9,006 nucleotides of DNA from Bacillota bacterium (GTDB taxonomy: Bacteria > Bacillota > Clostridia > Lutisporales > Lutisporaceae). The stretch spans positions 1 through 9,006 of the forward strand of contig JAEXXN010000235.1 of NCBI GenBank assembly GCA_023405875.1. The letters are read 5' to 3'. A model generated the notes under the pieces. It was given only the letters and a program-made list of their open reading frames with translations, had not been told where the DNA came from and did no database searches. The first letter of the stretch is position 1. The number at the start of each line of letters is the position of its first letter. The translations under genes and the position numbers were made by a program. Below, piece after piece: positions 1 to 5,830 of this stretch.

Positions 1-366
1 CATGGTGATGCTTTCAACTGCAGAGCTGTGGGTGGAAAAGGCTATCTTTTTTATGAGGCCTTCCTCAAGATCTGCCTTGGCCTTTTGGAAAGTCCGAAGG
101 CCAAGCTCCTTGCCTATTCCCTTTCCGCGGTAAGCCTTGTGGGTACGGAGGCCTTCAAGCCAGCCTGTACCGTCATAAAGCACAGAATACTTATCAGTTC
201 CTATTACCTTATTGGTATCGGTATCAACCGCACCAAGAAATAAACCCGTGTCGTCAACCCACTGGTGGAAAATCTCAGGCAGATAATCGGTACCGTCCCA
301 GATATCCTTGCACATATCTGCAATATCAGAGTAATCCTCATGGGTAAGCCTTCTGTATTCAATCAT
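1..366 (-). CDS. GNAT family N-acetyltransferase, N-terminal part (C-terminus beyond left edge)
   Basis: Reading the minus strand from the ATG at 366-364 gives 122 uninterrupted codons to the window edge, starting MIEYRRLTHEDYSDI. Residues 80-85 are RGKGIG, preceded by GLRTHKAY; this is the acetyl-CoA pyrophosphate-binding motif A (R/Q-x-x-G-x-G/A) of the GNAT fold. The protein should transfer an acetyl group from acetyl-CoA to an amine in the cytoplasm; the acceptor cannot be told. A segment near residue 108 reads KKIAFSTHSSAVES, where GNAT proteins place the strand leading into motif B. The start is supported by AAGGAAG (382-376), nine bases upstream. The gene is divergent from telA, and its probable leader is occupied by a long palindrome. 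The fragment is truncated only by the window, with no internal stop. Family call firm, specific function unknown. Confidence 0.85.
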   Translation of the reverse strand, partial: MIEYRRLTHEDYSDIADMCKDIWDGTDYLPEIFHQWVDDTGLFLGAVDTDTNKVIGTDKYSVLYDGTGWLEGLRTHKAYRGKGIGKELGLRTFQKAKADLEEGLIKKIAFSTHSSAVESITM

Positions 367-375
367 AGCAACAAA

Positions 376-382
376 CTTCCTT
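376..382 (-). promoter_or_regulatory. Ribosome binding site of the GNAT gene
   Basis: AAGGAAG on the minus strand lies nine bases before the ATG at 366 and fixes that start. It sits 17 bases outside the left end of the palindrome at 400-562, so it is not buried in the main stem. Confidence 0.7.
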
Positions 383-399
383 ATACTAGAAATTATCTT

Positions 400-562
400 T
401 AGTACTCTGTAACACCTAATTCCTTACATTGCCGCCGGTTAAATTGACCTATGACTTCGTTGTCGTCAATCGTAATACGGCCGGTATTACTCATTCCTCC
501 GCCTTGCCATAGGTCAATTTTCCTCGCCGGACAATGCAAGTTTTAAGTGTTACAGAGTACTA
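400..562. repeat. Long imperfect palindrome (163 bp), MITE-like or structured leader element
   Basis: The ends are an inverted repeat: TAGTACTCTGTAACAC at 400-415 is mirrored exactly at 547-562. Further in, 441-453 is the exact reverse complement of 508-520 (13 bp). The arms between these blocks match partly (CATTG and CCGGC blocks), so the whole folds into one long interrupted stem. Near the tip is a short hairpin, GTAATAC (472-478) with GTATTAC (484-490) around a GGCCG loop. There is no transposase, and no clear target-site duplication is seen. It could be a non-autonomous mobile palindrome, a repeated intergenic unit, or an RNA structure in the GNAT leader. The structure is seen directly; its nature is inference. 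Confidence 0.75.
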
Positions 563-568
563 GAGATT

Positions 569-598
569 ATTATACTATATTCGTATAGATTTTTTGAA
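569..598 (-). promoter_or_regulatory. Candidate promoter for the GNAT gene
   Basis: On the minus strand, TTCAAA (598-593) is followed after 18 bases by a perfect TATAAT (574-569). The predicted start of transcription, about base 562, falls at the outer end of the palindrome, so the leader RNA would begin with the hairpin. The -35 is weak (4 of 6), so the call rests mainly on the -10. Confidence 0.45.
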
Positions 599-604
599 TA
601 ATAA

Positions 605-613
605 TGTTAAAAT
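605..613 (+). promoter_or_regulatory. Candidate extended -10 promoter for telA
   Basis: TGTTAAAAT matches an extended -10 (TGn followed by TAAAAT). It would start transcription near base 620, giving a leader of about 60 bases before the GTG start. No good -35 lies at the proper distance, as is common for extended -10 promoters. Confidence 0.4.
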
Positions 614-666
614 GGAATTAGACTGTAATAGAATAATTGTAAGGAAATACGTATATATAGATAAAC

Positions 667-674
667 AAAGGAGG
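667..674 (+). promoter_or_regulatory. Ribosome binding site deciding the telA start
   Basis: AAAGGAGG is a near-perfect Shine-Dalgarno sequence. Its spacing (one base to ATG 676, seven bases to GTG 682) favours the GTG start. Confidence 0.75.
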
Positions 675-681
675 AATGCTT

Positions 682-1770
682 GTGGAACTGGATAAATACA
701 AAGCGGTTGAGACCCAGGTGGAGGAAGTTGAGCTGTCCAAGCTTACCCCGGAGCAGAAGCAGAGGCTGGAAGAGATAATGAAGACCATCAATATAGAGGA
801 TTCGCAGCTCATCCTTCAGTATGGAGTAGGGGCTCAAAGCCAGATCGCGGGTTTTGCGGACAATGTGGTAAGTGAAGTAAGGGGTAAGGACAGCGGTTAT
901 GTGGGAGAGATACTGTCTGATCTTATGATTAAGGTAAAGGAACTGGATGTAGACGGAGTAAGCGGCGGAAAAGGCTTCATGTCAAAATTTCCGATTTTCG
1001 GCTCCCTTGTGAACAGTACTCAGAAATTTGCGGCAAGATACCAGAAGCTCAGTACCGAGATAGAGAAGATAGTTGATGAGCTTGACAAGGCCAAAATGCA
1101 ACTGCTGAAGGATATTACCCTGCTGGATTATCTGTTTGAGAAGAATCTCGAATATCTTGGCAATCTGAACTATTTTATAATGGCGGGGAATCTGAAGCTT
1201 AAGGAAATAAACGAGAAGATAATTCCGGAGATGCAGGCAAAGGTGAGTGAAACCAATGATCCTGTGGATGCTCAGAAGCTTAATGACCTGGTGCAGATGG
1301 CAAACAGGTTTGAGAAAAAGATACATGACCTGAAGCTGAGCCGTATGGTGTCTTTGCAAACAGCGCCGCAGATAAGGCTTATCCAGAACAATAACCAGGT
1401 GCTGGTGGAAAAGATCCAGAGCTCGATATTGAATACAATACCTCTGTGGAAGAACCAGATTGTAATTGCAATCAGCCTGATAAAACAGAAAAATGCCCTT
1501 GCAGTACAGAAGGAGGTCACCGATACCACAAATACGCTGCTGCAAAAGAATGCAGAAATGCTTAAGACCGGTTCCATAGACCTGGCAAGGGAAACAGAGA
1601 GGGGAGTAGTGGATATAGAGACCTTGAAAAAGGTCAATGTAGACCTTATAGCGACCATTGACGAGACCCTCAATATCCAGAAGGAAGGAAGATTGAAGAG
1701 GCAGCAGGCGGAAGCGGAGCTGATAACCATAGAAAAGGAACTCAAGCAGAAGCTTATAGGGAACTCTTAG
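682..1770 (+). CDS. telA: Toxic anion resistance protein, TelA family
   Basis: A cytoplasmic, helix-rich protein of 362 aa, the normal length of the TelA family (tellurite/toxic anion resistance, related to YceH of Bacillus). Family signatures are visible: LLDYLFEKNLEYLGNLNYFI in the first half; LKLSRMVSLQTAPQIRLIQ, then IQSSILNTIPLWKNQ in the middle; and a C-terminal coiled coil rich in Glu/Lys (ETERGVVDIETLKKVN onward). No signal peptide or membrane segment is seen. The biochemical role is not established; relatives are linked to tellurite and envelope-stress tolerance. I chose GTG 682 over ATG 676 because AAAGGAGG (667-674) is seven bases from the GTG but only one from the ATG. The XpaC-like partner often found beside telA is not in the window, nor are TerD-type genes. 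The downstream pepF-like gene is 76 bases away with no obvious terminator between, so co-transcription is possible. Confidence 0.88.
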   Translation: MELDKYKAVETQVEEVELSKLTPEQKQRLEEIMKTINIEDSQLILQYGVGAQSQIAGFADNVVSEVRGKDSGYVGEILSDLMIKVKELDVDGVSGGKGFMSKFPIFGSLVNSTQKFAARYQKLSTEIEKIVDELDKAKMQLLKDITLLDYLFEKNLEYLGNLNYFIMAGNLKLKEINEKIIPEMQAKVSETNDPVDAQKLNDLVQMANRFEKKIHDLKLSRMVSLQTAPQIRLIQNNNQVLVEKIQSSILNTIPLWKNQIVIAISLIKQKNALAVQKEVTDTTNTLLQKNAEMLKTGSIDLARETERGVVDIETLKKVNVDLIATIDETLNIQKEGRLKRQQAEAELITIEKELKQKLIGNS

Positions 1771-1846
1771 TTTACTCGTTGTACCGGCTGATGCAAACGG
1801 CACAGCAGATTAATTTATTTATTTCAGAAAGGGTGGAGTTGACAGA

Positions 1847-3616
1847 ATGAATCAAAGATGGAGCCTGGATGCACTTTATACATCCTTTGAAGCAAAGGAA
1901 TTTAAAAGGGATTATGAAAAATGTGCAAAGAGAATCGGAGAGATAAAACAATGGGCTGAGGAAAATCTCAGGGATTCAGGGGATGCAGCCCGCAAAATGG
2001 CAGAGTATGTAAGGACTATCAATGAATTCTATATGCTTTATACCCGTCTTTACAGCTTTGCTCAGCTTACAGCCAGCGTGGACGCCAAGAATGAAAAGGC
2101 CCTTAAGGTAATGGACAATCTGGAGGAACGGGCTACCGAGCTCACAAAGCCCCAGGTCAATTTTGAAAAGTGGCTTGCTGAAGTAGAGAATGTAAGGGGC
2201 ATCATAGAAGGAGACAGCTATTTAAAGGAATTTGAGTTCTTCTTCCGGGAGATCCTTGAAAAGGGCAAATACCTTTTAAGCGAAAAGGAAGAAGTCCTGA
2301 TTTCAAAAATGAAGAATACCGGCTCCTCTGCATGGGAAAAGCTCCAGGAGGTGCTTACATCCACGCTTCTTGTGGACATAACCATAGACGGTGAGGCAAA
2401 GAAGCTCCCGCTGCCTGTAGTAAGGAACATGGCGTACAATAAGGACAAAAAGCTCAGGAAAACAGCATATGAAGCAGAGCTGAACGCTTATCTGAAGATC
2501 GATGAATCAGTGGCAGCCTGCCTGAACGGAATAAAGGGAGAGGTCATAACCACTTCAAGGCTGAGGGGTTATGAGTCCCCGCTTGAAAGGACCGTCCTGG
2601 ACTCCAGGATGGATATGGAGACCCTCAACGCAATGCTTACTGCAATGAGGGAAAGCCTGCCTTACTTCCACAAATATTTCCGGAAGAAAGCGGAGCTTAT
2701 GGGCTATAAAAAGGGATTGCCTTTTTATGAAATGTTTGCACCCATGGGGGATGTGGACATACAATTCAGCTACAAGGAAGCAAGGAATTATATAGTCGAA
2801 AACTTCAGGACCTTCAGTGACAGCCTTGCGGACTTTGCAGCCCACGCCTTCGATCACCGCTGGATAGATGCAGAGCCCAGGGAAGGCAAAAGAGGGGGAG
2901 CTTTCTGTGAAAACCTCCATTCAATAGGAGAAAGCAGGATACTCTCAAACTTTGACGGAAGCTTCAGCAACATGACCACACTGGCCCATGAGCTTGGACA
3001 CGGCTATCACGGGGCCTGCCTCATGAAGGAGGAATTCCTGAATTCCAATTATCCTATGCCGATAGCAGAGACTGCGTCGATCTTCTGTGAAACCATTGTA
3101 AAGGAAGCGGCGTTGAAGAAGGCCAACAAGGAAGAGACCTTCAGCATGCTGGAAAACGACATATCCGATTCGGCCCAGGTAATAGTGGATATATACAGCC
3201 GTTTCCTCTTTGAAAGCGAAGTGTTCAAAAGAAGGGAAGACGGGGCATTATCAGTCAATGAACTGAAGGAAATAATGCTGAAGGCGCAGAAGGAGGCCTA
3301 TGGGGACGGACTTGACCATAAGCTGCTGCACCCGTACATGTGGCTCTGCAAGCCCCATTATTACAGCGCAGACTACAACTTCTACAATTTCCCCTATGCT
3401 TTCGGGCTGCTGTTCTCAAAGGGCCTGTATGCAGAGTACCTGAAGCGGGGCAAGGAGTTTGTGGCCGACTATGACAGTATGCTGTCGGTGACAGGGAAAA
3501 TGAACATCGCCGATGTGGCAATGGTAATGAATATAGATGTAAGAAAGGTGGACTTCTGGAGAAGCTCTATAGAGCTTATTAAGAAGGACATAGAGAAGTT
3601 TGTAAAGCTCAGGTAA
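1847..3616 (+). CDS. pepF: Oligoendopeptidase F, M3 family zinc metallopeptidase
   Basis: A 589-aa cytoplasmic zinc peptidase of the M3B group, close to the usual 590-600 aa of PepF. It should cut short oligopeptides internally, feeding the peptide pool. The zinc site is HELGH at residues 381-385: His381 and His385 bind zinc and Glu382 is the catalytic base. The third ligand is most likely Glu408 in PIAETASIFCE, 23 residues after the second His, as expected for M3. A Tyr/His-rich stretch near residue 500-520 (HPYMWLCKPHYYSADYNFYN) matches the substrate-binding and transition-state region of the family. The N-terminal 200 residues are the usual helical lid with no signal peptide. The ATG start is supported by GGGTGGAG at 1831-1838, eight bases away. 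It follows telA in the same direction and runs into the large palindrome 13 bases after its stop. The family is firm; the symbol is by homology only. Confidence 0.93.
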   Translation: MNQRWSLDALYTSFEAKEFKRDYEKCAKRIGEIKQWAEENLRDSGDAARKMAEYVRTINEFYMLYTRLYSFAQLTASVDAKNEKALKVMDNLEERATELTKPQVNFEKWLAEVENVRGIIEGDSYLKEFEFFFREILEKGKYLLSEKEEVLISKMKNTGSSAWEKLQEVLTSTLLVDITIDGEAKKLPLPVVRNMAYNKDKKLRKTAYEAELNAYLKIDESVAACLNGIKGEVITTSRLRGYESPLERTVLDSRMDMETLNAMLTAMRESLPYFHKYFRKKAELMGYKKGLPFYEMFAPMGDVDIQFSYKEARNYIVENFRTFSDSLADFAAHAFDHRWIDAEPREGKRGGAFCENLHSIGESRILSNFDGSFSNMTTLAHELGHGYHGACLMKEEFLNSNYPMPIAETASIFCETIVKEAALKKANKEETFSMLENDISDSAQVIVDIYSRFLFESEVFKRREDGALSVNELKEIMLKAQKEAYGDGLDHKLLHPYMWLCKPHYYSADYNFYNFPYAFGLLFSKGLYAEYLKRGKEFVADYDSMLSVTGKMNIADVAMVMNIDVRKVDFWRSSIELIKKDIEKFVKLR

Positions 3617-3715
3617 ATAGATGTGAAATACTAAAAATAGGGCAGTCATGTATAGCCACGCATACGAATATAAAAATTAATGGCACTAATGAGCTGCGTC
3701 TAAGAAAAACCTAAC

Positions 3716-3747
3716 GCTTTCAACGGCCATCCTTGGCCGGTGAAAGC
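3716..3747. repeat. Inner hairpin A of the large palindrome
   Basis: GCTTTCAACGGCCA (3716-3729) pairs with 3734-3747 over 14 positions with one mismatch, around a TCCT loop (AGGA on the minus strand). It is GC-rich and much stabler than the surrounding AT-rich stem. Confidence 0.75.
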
Positions 3748-3752
3748 TTGCT

Positions 3753-3768
3753 TCGGCGTCCTTGCCGA
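3753..3768. repeat. Inner hairpin B of the large palindrome
   Basis: TCGGC (3753-3757) pairs with GCCGA (3764-3768) around a GTCCTT loop (AAGGAC on the minus strand). With hairpin A it makes a forked tip in which both loops carry the same core. Confidence 0.65.
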
Positions 3769-3929
3769 CCCATACGGTTGTTTCTAAGACTCCGCTCATA
3801 AGTGCCATTGACAATTTTTATATAAGTATACTATAGCTATACATGACTGCCCTATTTTTTAGTTTGTACTAAATTAATAGAGTATAAAGTCCTATACGGT
3901 ATACATTTACCTAAAATACACAGACGATG

Positions 3930-4394
3930 CTACCTTCTGGCTTTGCCGGTCATATGCTCTATTTCGATTTTGAAAATTCTTGTTCTACCGGAGGAATTCT
4001 TTATGTATTTGAGGCCTTCTTCGGTAAAAGCCGGAGAGTACTTTGCAATAACTGCCTCCAGAGCTGCCTGCTTCTCGTCATCAAAGACTTCGGCGGACTT
4101 GCCGAAGACCACCACGCTTTCATAATTTACAGAAAAGCTTTGAGGAAGAGGAGTGGTTTTTCCTACGACACAGAAGGAGACCTTGTTGTTGTAGCCTATA
4201 TTATCGAGCTTCTGTCCCTCTGTGGCACTGTGAAAGTATATACTGCCGCCGGTATAGGCATAGCTCAGGGGTATCCCGTAGGCATAGCCGCTGCTGTCTG
4301 TGGTTGAAAGTATGCCGTATTGGGCTTCCTCCAGTATAGCAATGGCTTCCTTATCAGATATTTTCCTGTCCTGTCTTCTCATTTCTCTGAACAT
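3930..4394 (-). CDS. Nim-like / pyridoxamine 5'-phosphate oxidase family protein (FMN split barrel)
   Basis: A 154-aa cytoplasmic protein starting MFREMRRQDRKIS, the typical opening of Nim-like members of the PNPOx flavin split-barrel superfamily, at full family length. Conserved blocks are AQYGILSTTDSSGYAYGIPL (residues 24-43), IYFHSATEGQKLDNI (52-66), VSFCVVG (72-78) and NYESVVVFGKA (89-99). Such proteins bind a flavin as dimers; some are tied to reduction of 5-nitroimidazoles, but most have no proven substrate, so resistance should not be assumed. Residue 61 is Gln in GQK, where many relatives have His (GHK). The start is supported by AAAGGAG (4409-4403), eight bases upstream. The gene stands alone, divergent from the dipeptidase and convergent with pepF, and ends 66 bases before the large palindrome. 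The gene is firm; the substrate is unknown. Confidence 0.88.
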   Translation of the reverse strand: MFREMRRQDRKISDKEAIAILEEAQYGILSTTDSSGYAYGIPLSYAYTGGSIYFHSATEGQKLDNIGYNNKVSFCVVGKTTPLPQSFSVNYESVVVFGKSAEVFDDEKQAALEAVIAKYSPAFTEEGLKYIKNSSGRTRIFKIEIEHMTGKARR

Positions 4395-4414
4395 AAAATC
4401 ATCTCCTTTCCTCT

Positions 4415-4444
4415 ATTATGGATTTCCGGCTGCCGGCTTGTCAA
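4415..4444 (-). promoter_or_regulatory. Promoter of the Nim-like gene with a dyad in the spacer
   Basis: On the minus strand TTGACA (4444-4439) and CATAAT (4420-4415) are separated by 18 bases. The spacer contains a perfect 11-base dyad, CCGGCTGCCGG (4426-4436 on the plus strand), a plausible repressor site. Transcription would begin near 4408, leaving only about 14 leader bases and touching the edge of the Shine-Dalgarno sequence. Confidence 0.6.
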
Positions 4445-4532
4445 CCTGTTGCTGCAAGGCTATTAACAGAACTATGAATATTCTGCCCGGCAGGGGAATA
4501 ATTTTGTTAATGTATGAAAGTCCTGTGATTTC

Positions 4533-4541
4533 TGTTAGAAT
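4533..4541 (+). promoter_or_regulatory. Candidate extended -10 promoter for the dipeptidase gene
   Basis: TGTTAGAAT fits an extended -10 (TGn plus TAGAAT). It would start transcription near 4548, about 50 bases before the ATG. The -35 region is poor, so this is tentative. Confidence 0.35.
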
Positions 4542-4597
4542 TAAATTGTAATGTTTCTGACTCTGTTTACAGATTATATTATGTAAGGAGACGTATT

Positions 4598-5533
4598 ATG
4601 AGGCTGATTGATTTACACTGTGATACCATTTTGAGATGTGTTGACTCTGAGGGTAAGATTAAATTAGGGAAAAACGATCTCTGCATAGATGTGCAGAAGC
4701 TGAGGAAGGCGGGCTCCCTGGCGCAATTCTTTGCCATGTACGTGGATCTGGAAAAGGATGCTGAGCCGTTGGACAGATGTCTGGACATGATAGACTGCTT
4801 TTATAAGGAGCTGGAGGAAAACAGCGAGTTCATCGCCTTTGCGGGAAGCGTGGCGGATATGGACAGGAACAACTCTGAAGGCAAGGTTTCAGCTTTTCTG
4901 GCCATTGAAGAGGGGGAGCCGGTTGAAGGCAAGCTGTCCAACCTCAGGAACCTGTATAGATTGGGCGTAAGGCTGATCACTCTTACCTGGAACTATCCCA
5001 ACTGCATAGGTTATCCCAATGCCGACTGGGTGCACAAGGACAAAGGACTAACTCCCTTTGGAGAAGAGGTAGTAGCTGAAATGAACCGCCTGGGAATGCT
5101 CATAGACGTATCGCATCTCTCGGATAAGGGCTTCTATGACGTTGCAAGACTGTCGCAAAAACCCTTTGTGGCTTCCCATTCAAATGCCAGGGCTATAGAA
5201 GGCCATTCAAGAAATCTTACTGATGAGATGCTTGTGGTTTTGGCCGAAAAAGGCGGAGTCACAGGCCTGAATCTGGAGCCGATCTTCCTGGGAGGAAAGG
5301 GGACCCTGGAGGACATGATAAAGCACATAAGCCATATGAGAAAAGTGGCAGGCATAGATGTTGTGGCTATCGGAACCGATTTTGACGGTACAAGTCCATT
5401 GACTGCCATTAAGAATATCGGGGAGATGGGACTGCTCTGTGATGCGCTGGAAAAAGCGGGCTTTTCCTCCGGGGATATAGAAAAAGTAATGTACAGGAAT
5501 AGTGAAAGGGTAATGAGGGAAGTATTGAAATAA
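4598..5533 (+). CDS. Membrane dipeptidase (M19, renal dipeptidase-like zinc hydrolase)
   Basis: A 311-aa enzyme of the amidohydrolase-fold M19 family, which hydrolyses dipeptides (including some D-residue dipeptides) at a two-zinc centre. The ligands are visible: His7-x-Asp9 in DLHCDT, a Glu in IEEGEP (likely Glu104), His173 in IDVSHLSD and His194 in VASHSNAR. Arg205 of HSRNLTDE and GTDFDG at 259-264 complete the substrate site. Length matches bacterial family members of about 310 aa. Despite the family name no signal peptide or membrane segment is present, so it is probably cytoplasmic. TAAGGAG at 4584-4590, seven bases before the ATG, supports the start. No clear terminator follows; the next promoter starts 23 bases after the stop. 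A few relatives sit in biosynthetic or cofactor loci, but nothing nearby suggests that here, and general peptide turnover is the simplest role. Confidence 0.92.
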   Translation: MRLIDLHCDTILRCVDSEGKIKLGKNDLCIDVQKLRKAGSLAQFFAMYVDLEKDAEPLDRCLDMIDCFYKELEENSEFIAFAGSVADMDRNNSEGKVSAFLAIEEGEPVEGKLSNLRNLYRLGVRLITLTWNYPNCIGYPNADWVHKDKGLTPFGEEVVAEMNRLGMLIDVSHLSDKGFYDVARLSQKPFVASHSNARAIEGHSRNLTDEMLVVLAEKGGVTGLNLEPIFLGGKGTLEDMIKHISHMRKVAGIDVVAIGTDFDGTSPLTAIKNIGEMGLLCDALEKAGFSSGDIEKVMYRNSERVMREVLK

Positions 5534-5555
5534 CGAGCGGATTTCTATTTGGAGA

Positions 5556-5584
5556 TTGACAATTGGCGGTTGTACGAATAAAAT
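5556..5584 (+). promoter_or_regulatory. Near-consensus sigma-A promoter upstream of the ABC-F leader
   Basis: TTGACA (5556-5561), a 17-base spacer and TAAAAT (5579-5584) make a strong vegetative promoter. Transcription would start near 5591, giving about 267 bases of leader before the ABC-F start codon. Confidence 0.75.
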
Positions 5585-5619
5585 GATTATGTAATGCTAT
5601 CAGAAAGGTGGTGCGAAGC

Positions 5620-5778
5620 TTGAACAGGAATTACCTGGTTGACAGAAGGGATAGACAGTTGAACTCCTATATTGTTTCAGGAAAATCATATGCAGGACAG
5701 TTGAAGGGTATAAGTCTGCCCATTTTTAATACGTTATGTCAACTAAGTAAGTACAAGTCTTTGCATGGAATAATATAA
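5620..5778 (+). CDS. 52-codon leader ORF upstream of the ABC-F gene (hypothetical)
   Basis: A TTG-initiated frame of 52 codons (MNRNYLVDRRDRQLNSYIV at the start, KYKSLHGII at the end). AAGGTGG (5605-5611) lies eight bases before the TTG; in-frame GTG codons at 5608 and 5611 overlap this site and are less likely starts. The peptide is basic (several Arg/Lys), has no membrane segment, and I recognise no family. Its stop TAA abuts a small hairpin (5778-5796) and then an intrinsic terminator, and there is no room for a separate ABC-F promoter downstream, so the frame lies in the ABC-F leader transcript. It may be a regulatory leader peptide read for ribosome stalling, or a small independent gene with its own terminator. 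A nine-codon ATG frame (5594-5623) ends by overlapping the TTG. Translation is unproven. Confidence 0.5.
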   Translation: MNRNYLVDRRDRQLNSYIVSGKSYAGQLKGISLPIFNTLCQLSKYKSLHGII

Positions 5779-5796
5779 CTTCAGCTTTTATGAAGT
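5778..5796 (+). promoter_or_regulatory. Small hairpin between leader ORF stop and terminator
   Basis: ACTTCA (5778-5783) pairs with TGAAGT (5791-5796) around a seven-base loop. It touches the terminator stem directly, so the two can stack. It starts on the last base of the leader ORF stop codon, so a ribosome there would keep it open. Confidence 0.5.
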
Positions 5797-5830
5797 GCCA
5801 TGAGTAGATTTTATTTACTCATGGCTTTTT
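5797..5830 (+). terminator. Intrinsic terminator, likely attenuator of the ABC-F gene
   Basis: GCCATGAGTA (5797-5806) pairs perfectly with TACTCATGGC (5816-5825) around a nine-base loop and is followed by TTTTT (5826-5830). Only 27 bases separate it from the ABC-F ATG, too few for a new promoter, so the gene should depend on read-through. The perfect 10-bp stem and T-run are seen; the attenuator role is inferred. Confidence 0.8.

Larger units (their letters stand above)
3630..3863. repeat. Large imperfect palindrome (234 bp) between convergent genes, with twin inner hairpins
   Basis: The outer stem pairs 3633-3656 with 3836-3859 perfectly over 24 bp (left arm starts AAAAATAGGGCAGTCATG), extended to 3630/3863 with one bulge. 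After an unpaired patch, ATATAAAAATT (3668-3678) pairs with 3813-3823, AATGGCACT (3679-3687) with 3801-3809, ATGAGC (3689-3694) with 3794-3799, and the GTCTAAGAAA region (3698-3707) mostly with 3780-3790. The tip carries two separate hairpins (3716-3747 and 3753-3768). The right end reads CTATTTTTTAG and the left end, on the other strand, CTATTTTTAG, so it can act as a terminator in both directions, which suits its place between pepF and the convergent Nim-like gene. No transposase is present. It resembles the palindrome at 400-562 in design but not in sequence. Confidence 0.8.

Noticed and set aside
28..243. Open frame of 71 codons on the plus strand
   Set aside because: Antisense to the GNAT fragment, which carries the acetyl-CoA motif in the other strand.
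676..681. ATG start two codons upstream of the telA GTG
   Set aside because: Only one base from the Shine-Dalgarno sequence, too close for initiation.
982..1803. Open frame of 273 codons on the minus strand
   Set aside because: It lies antisense to telA, has no family resemblance and low-complexity Leu/Tyr/His content, and no binding site; the telA frame has clear family motifs over its full length.
3927..4307. Open frame of 126 codons on the plus strand
   Set aside because: Antisense to the Nim-like gene, which has a good promoter, binding site and family blocks; this frame has none.
4461..4511. Possible imperfect hairpin ATTAACA ... TGTTAAT with an inner CTGCCCGGCAG
   Set aside because: Short, interrupted pairing in an AT-rich divergent region; not enough to call a riboswitch or terminator.
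5604..5618. Sequence resembling a T-box motif (AAGGTGGTGCGAAGC)
   Set aside because: It does not match the full T-box core, is about 180 bases before the terminator rather than next to it, and is better explained as a ribosome binding site.
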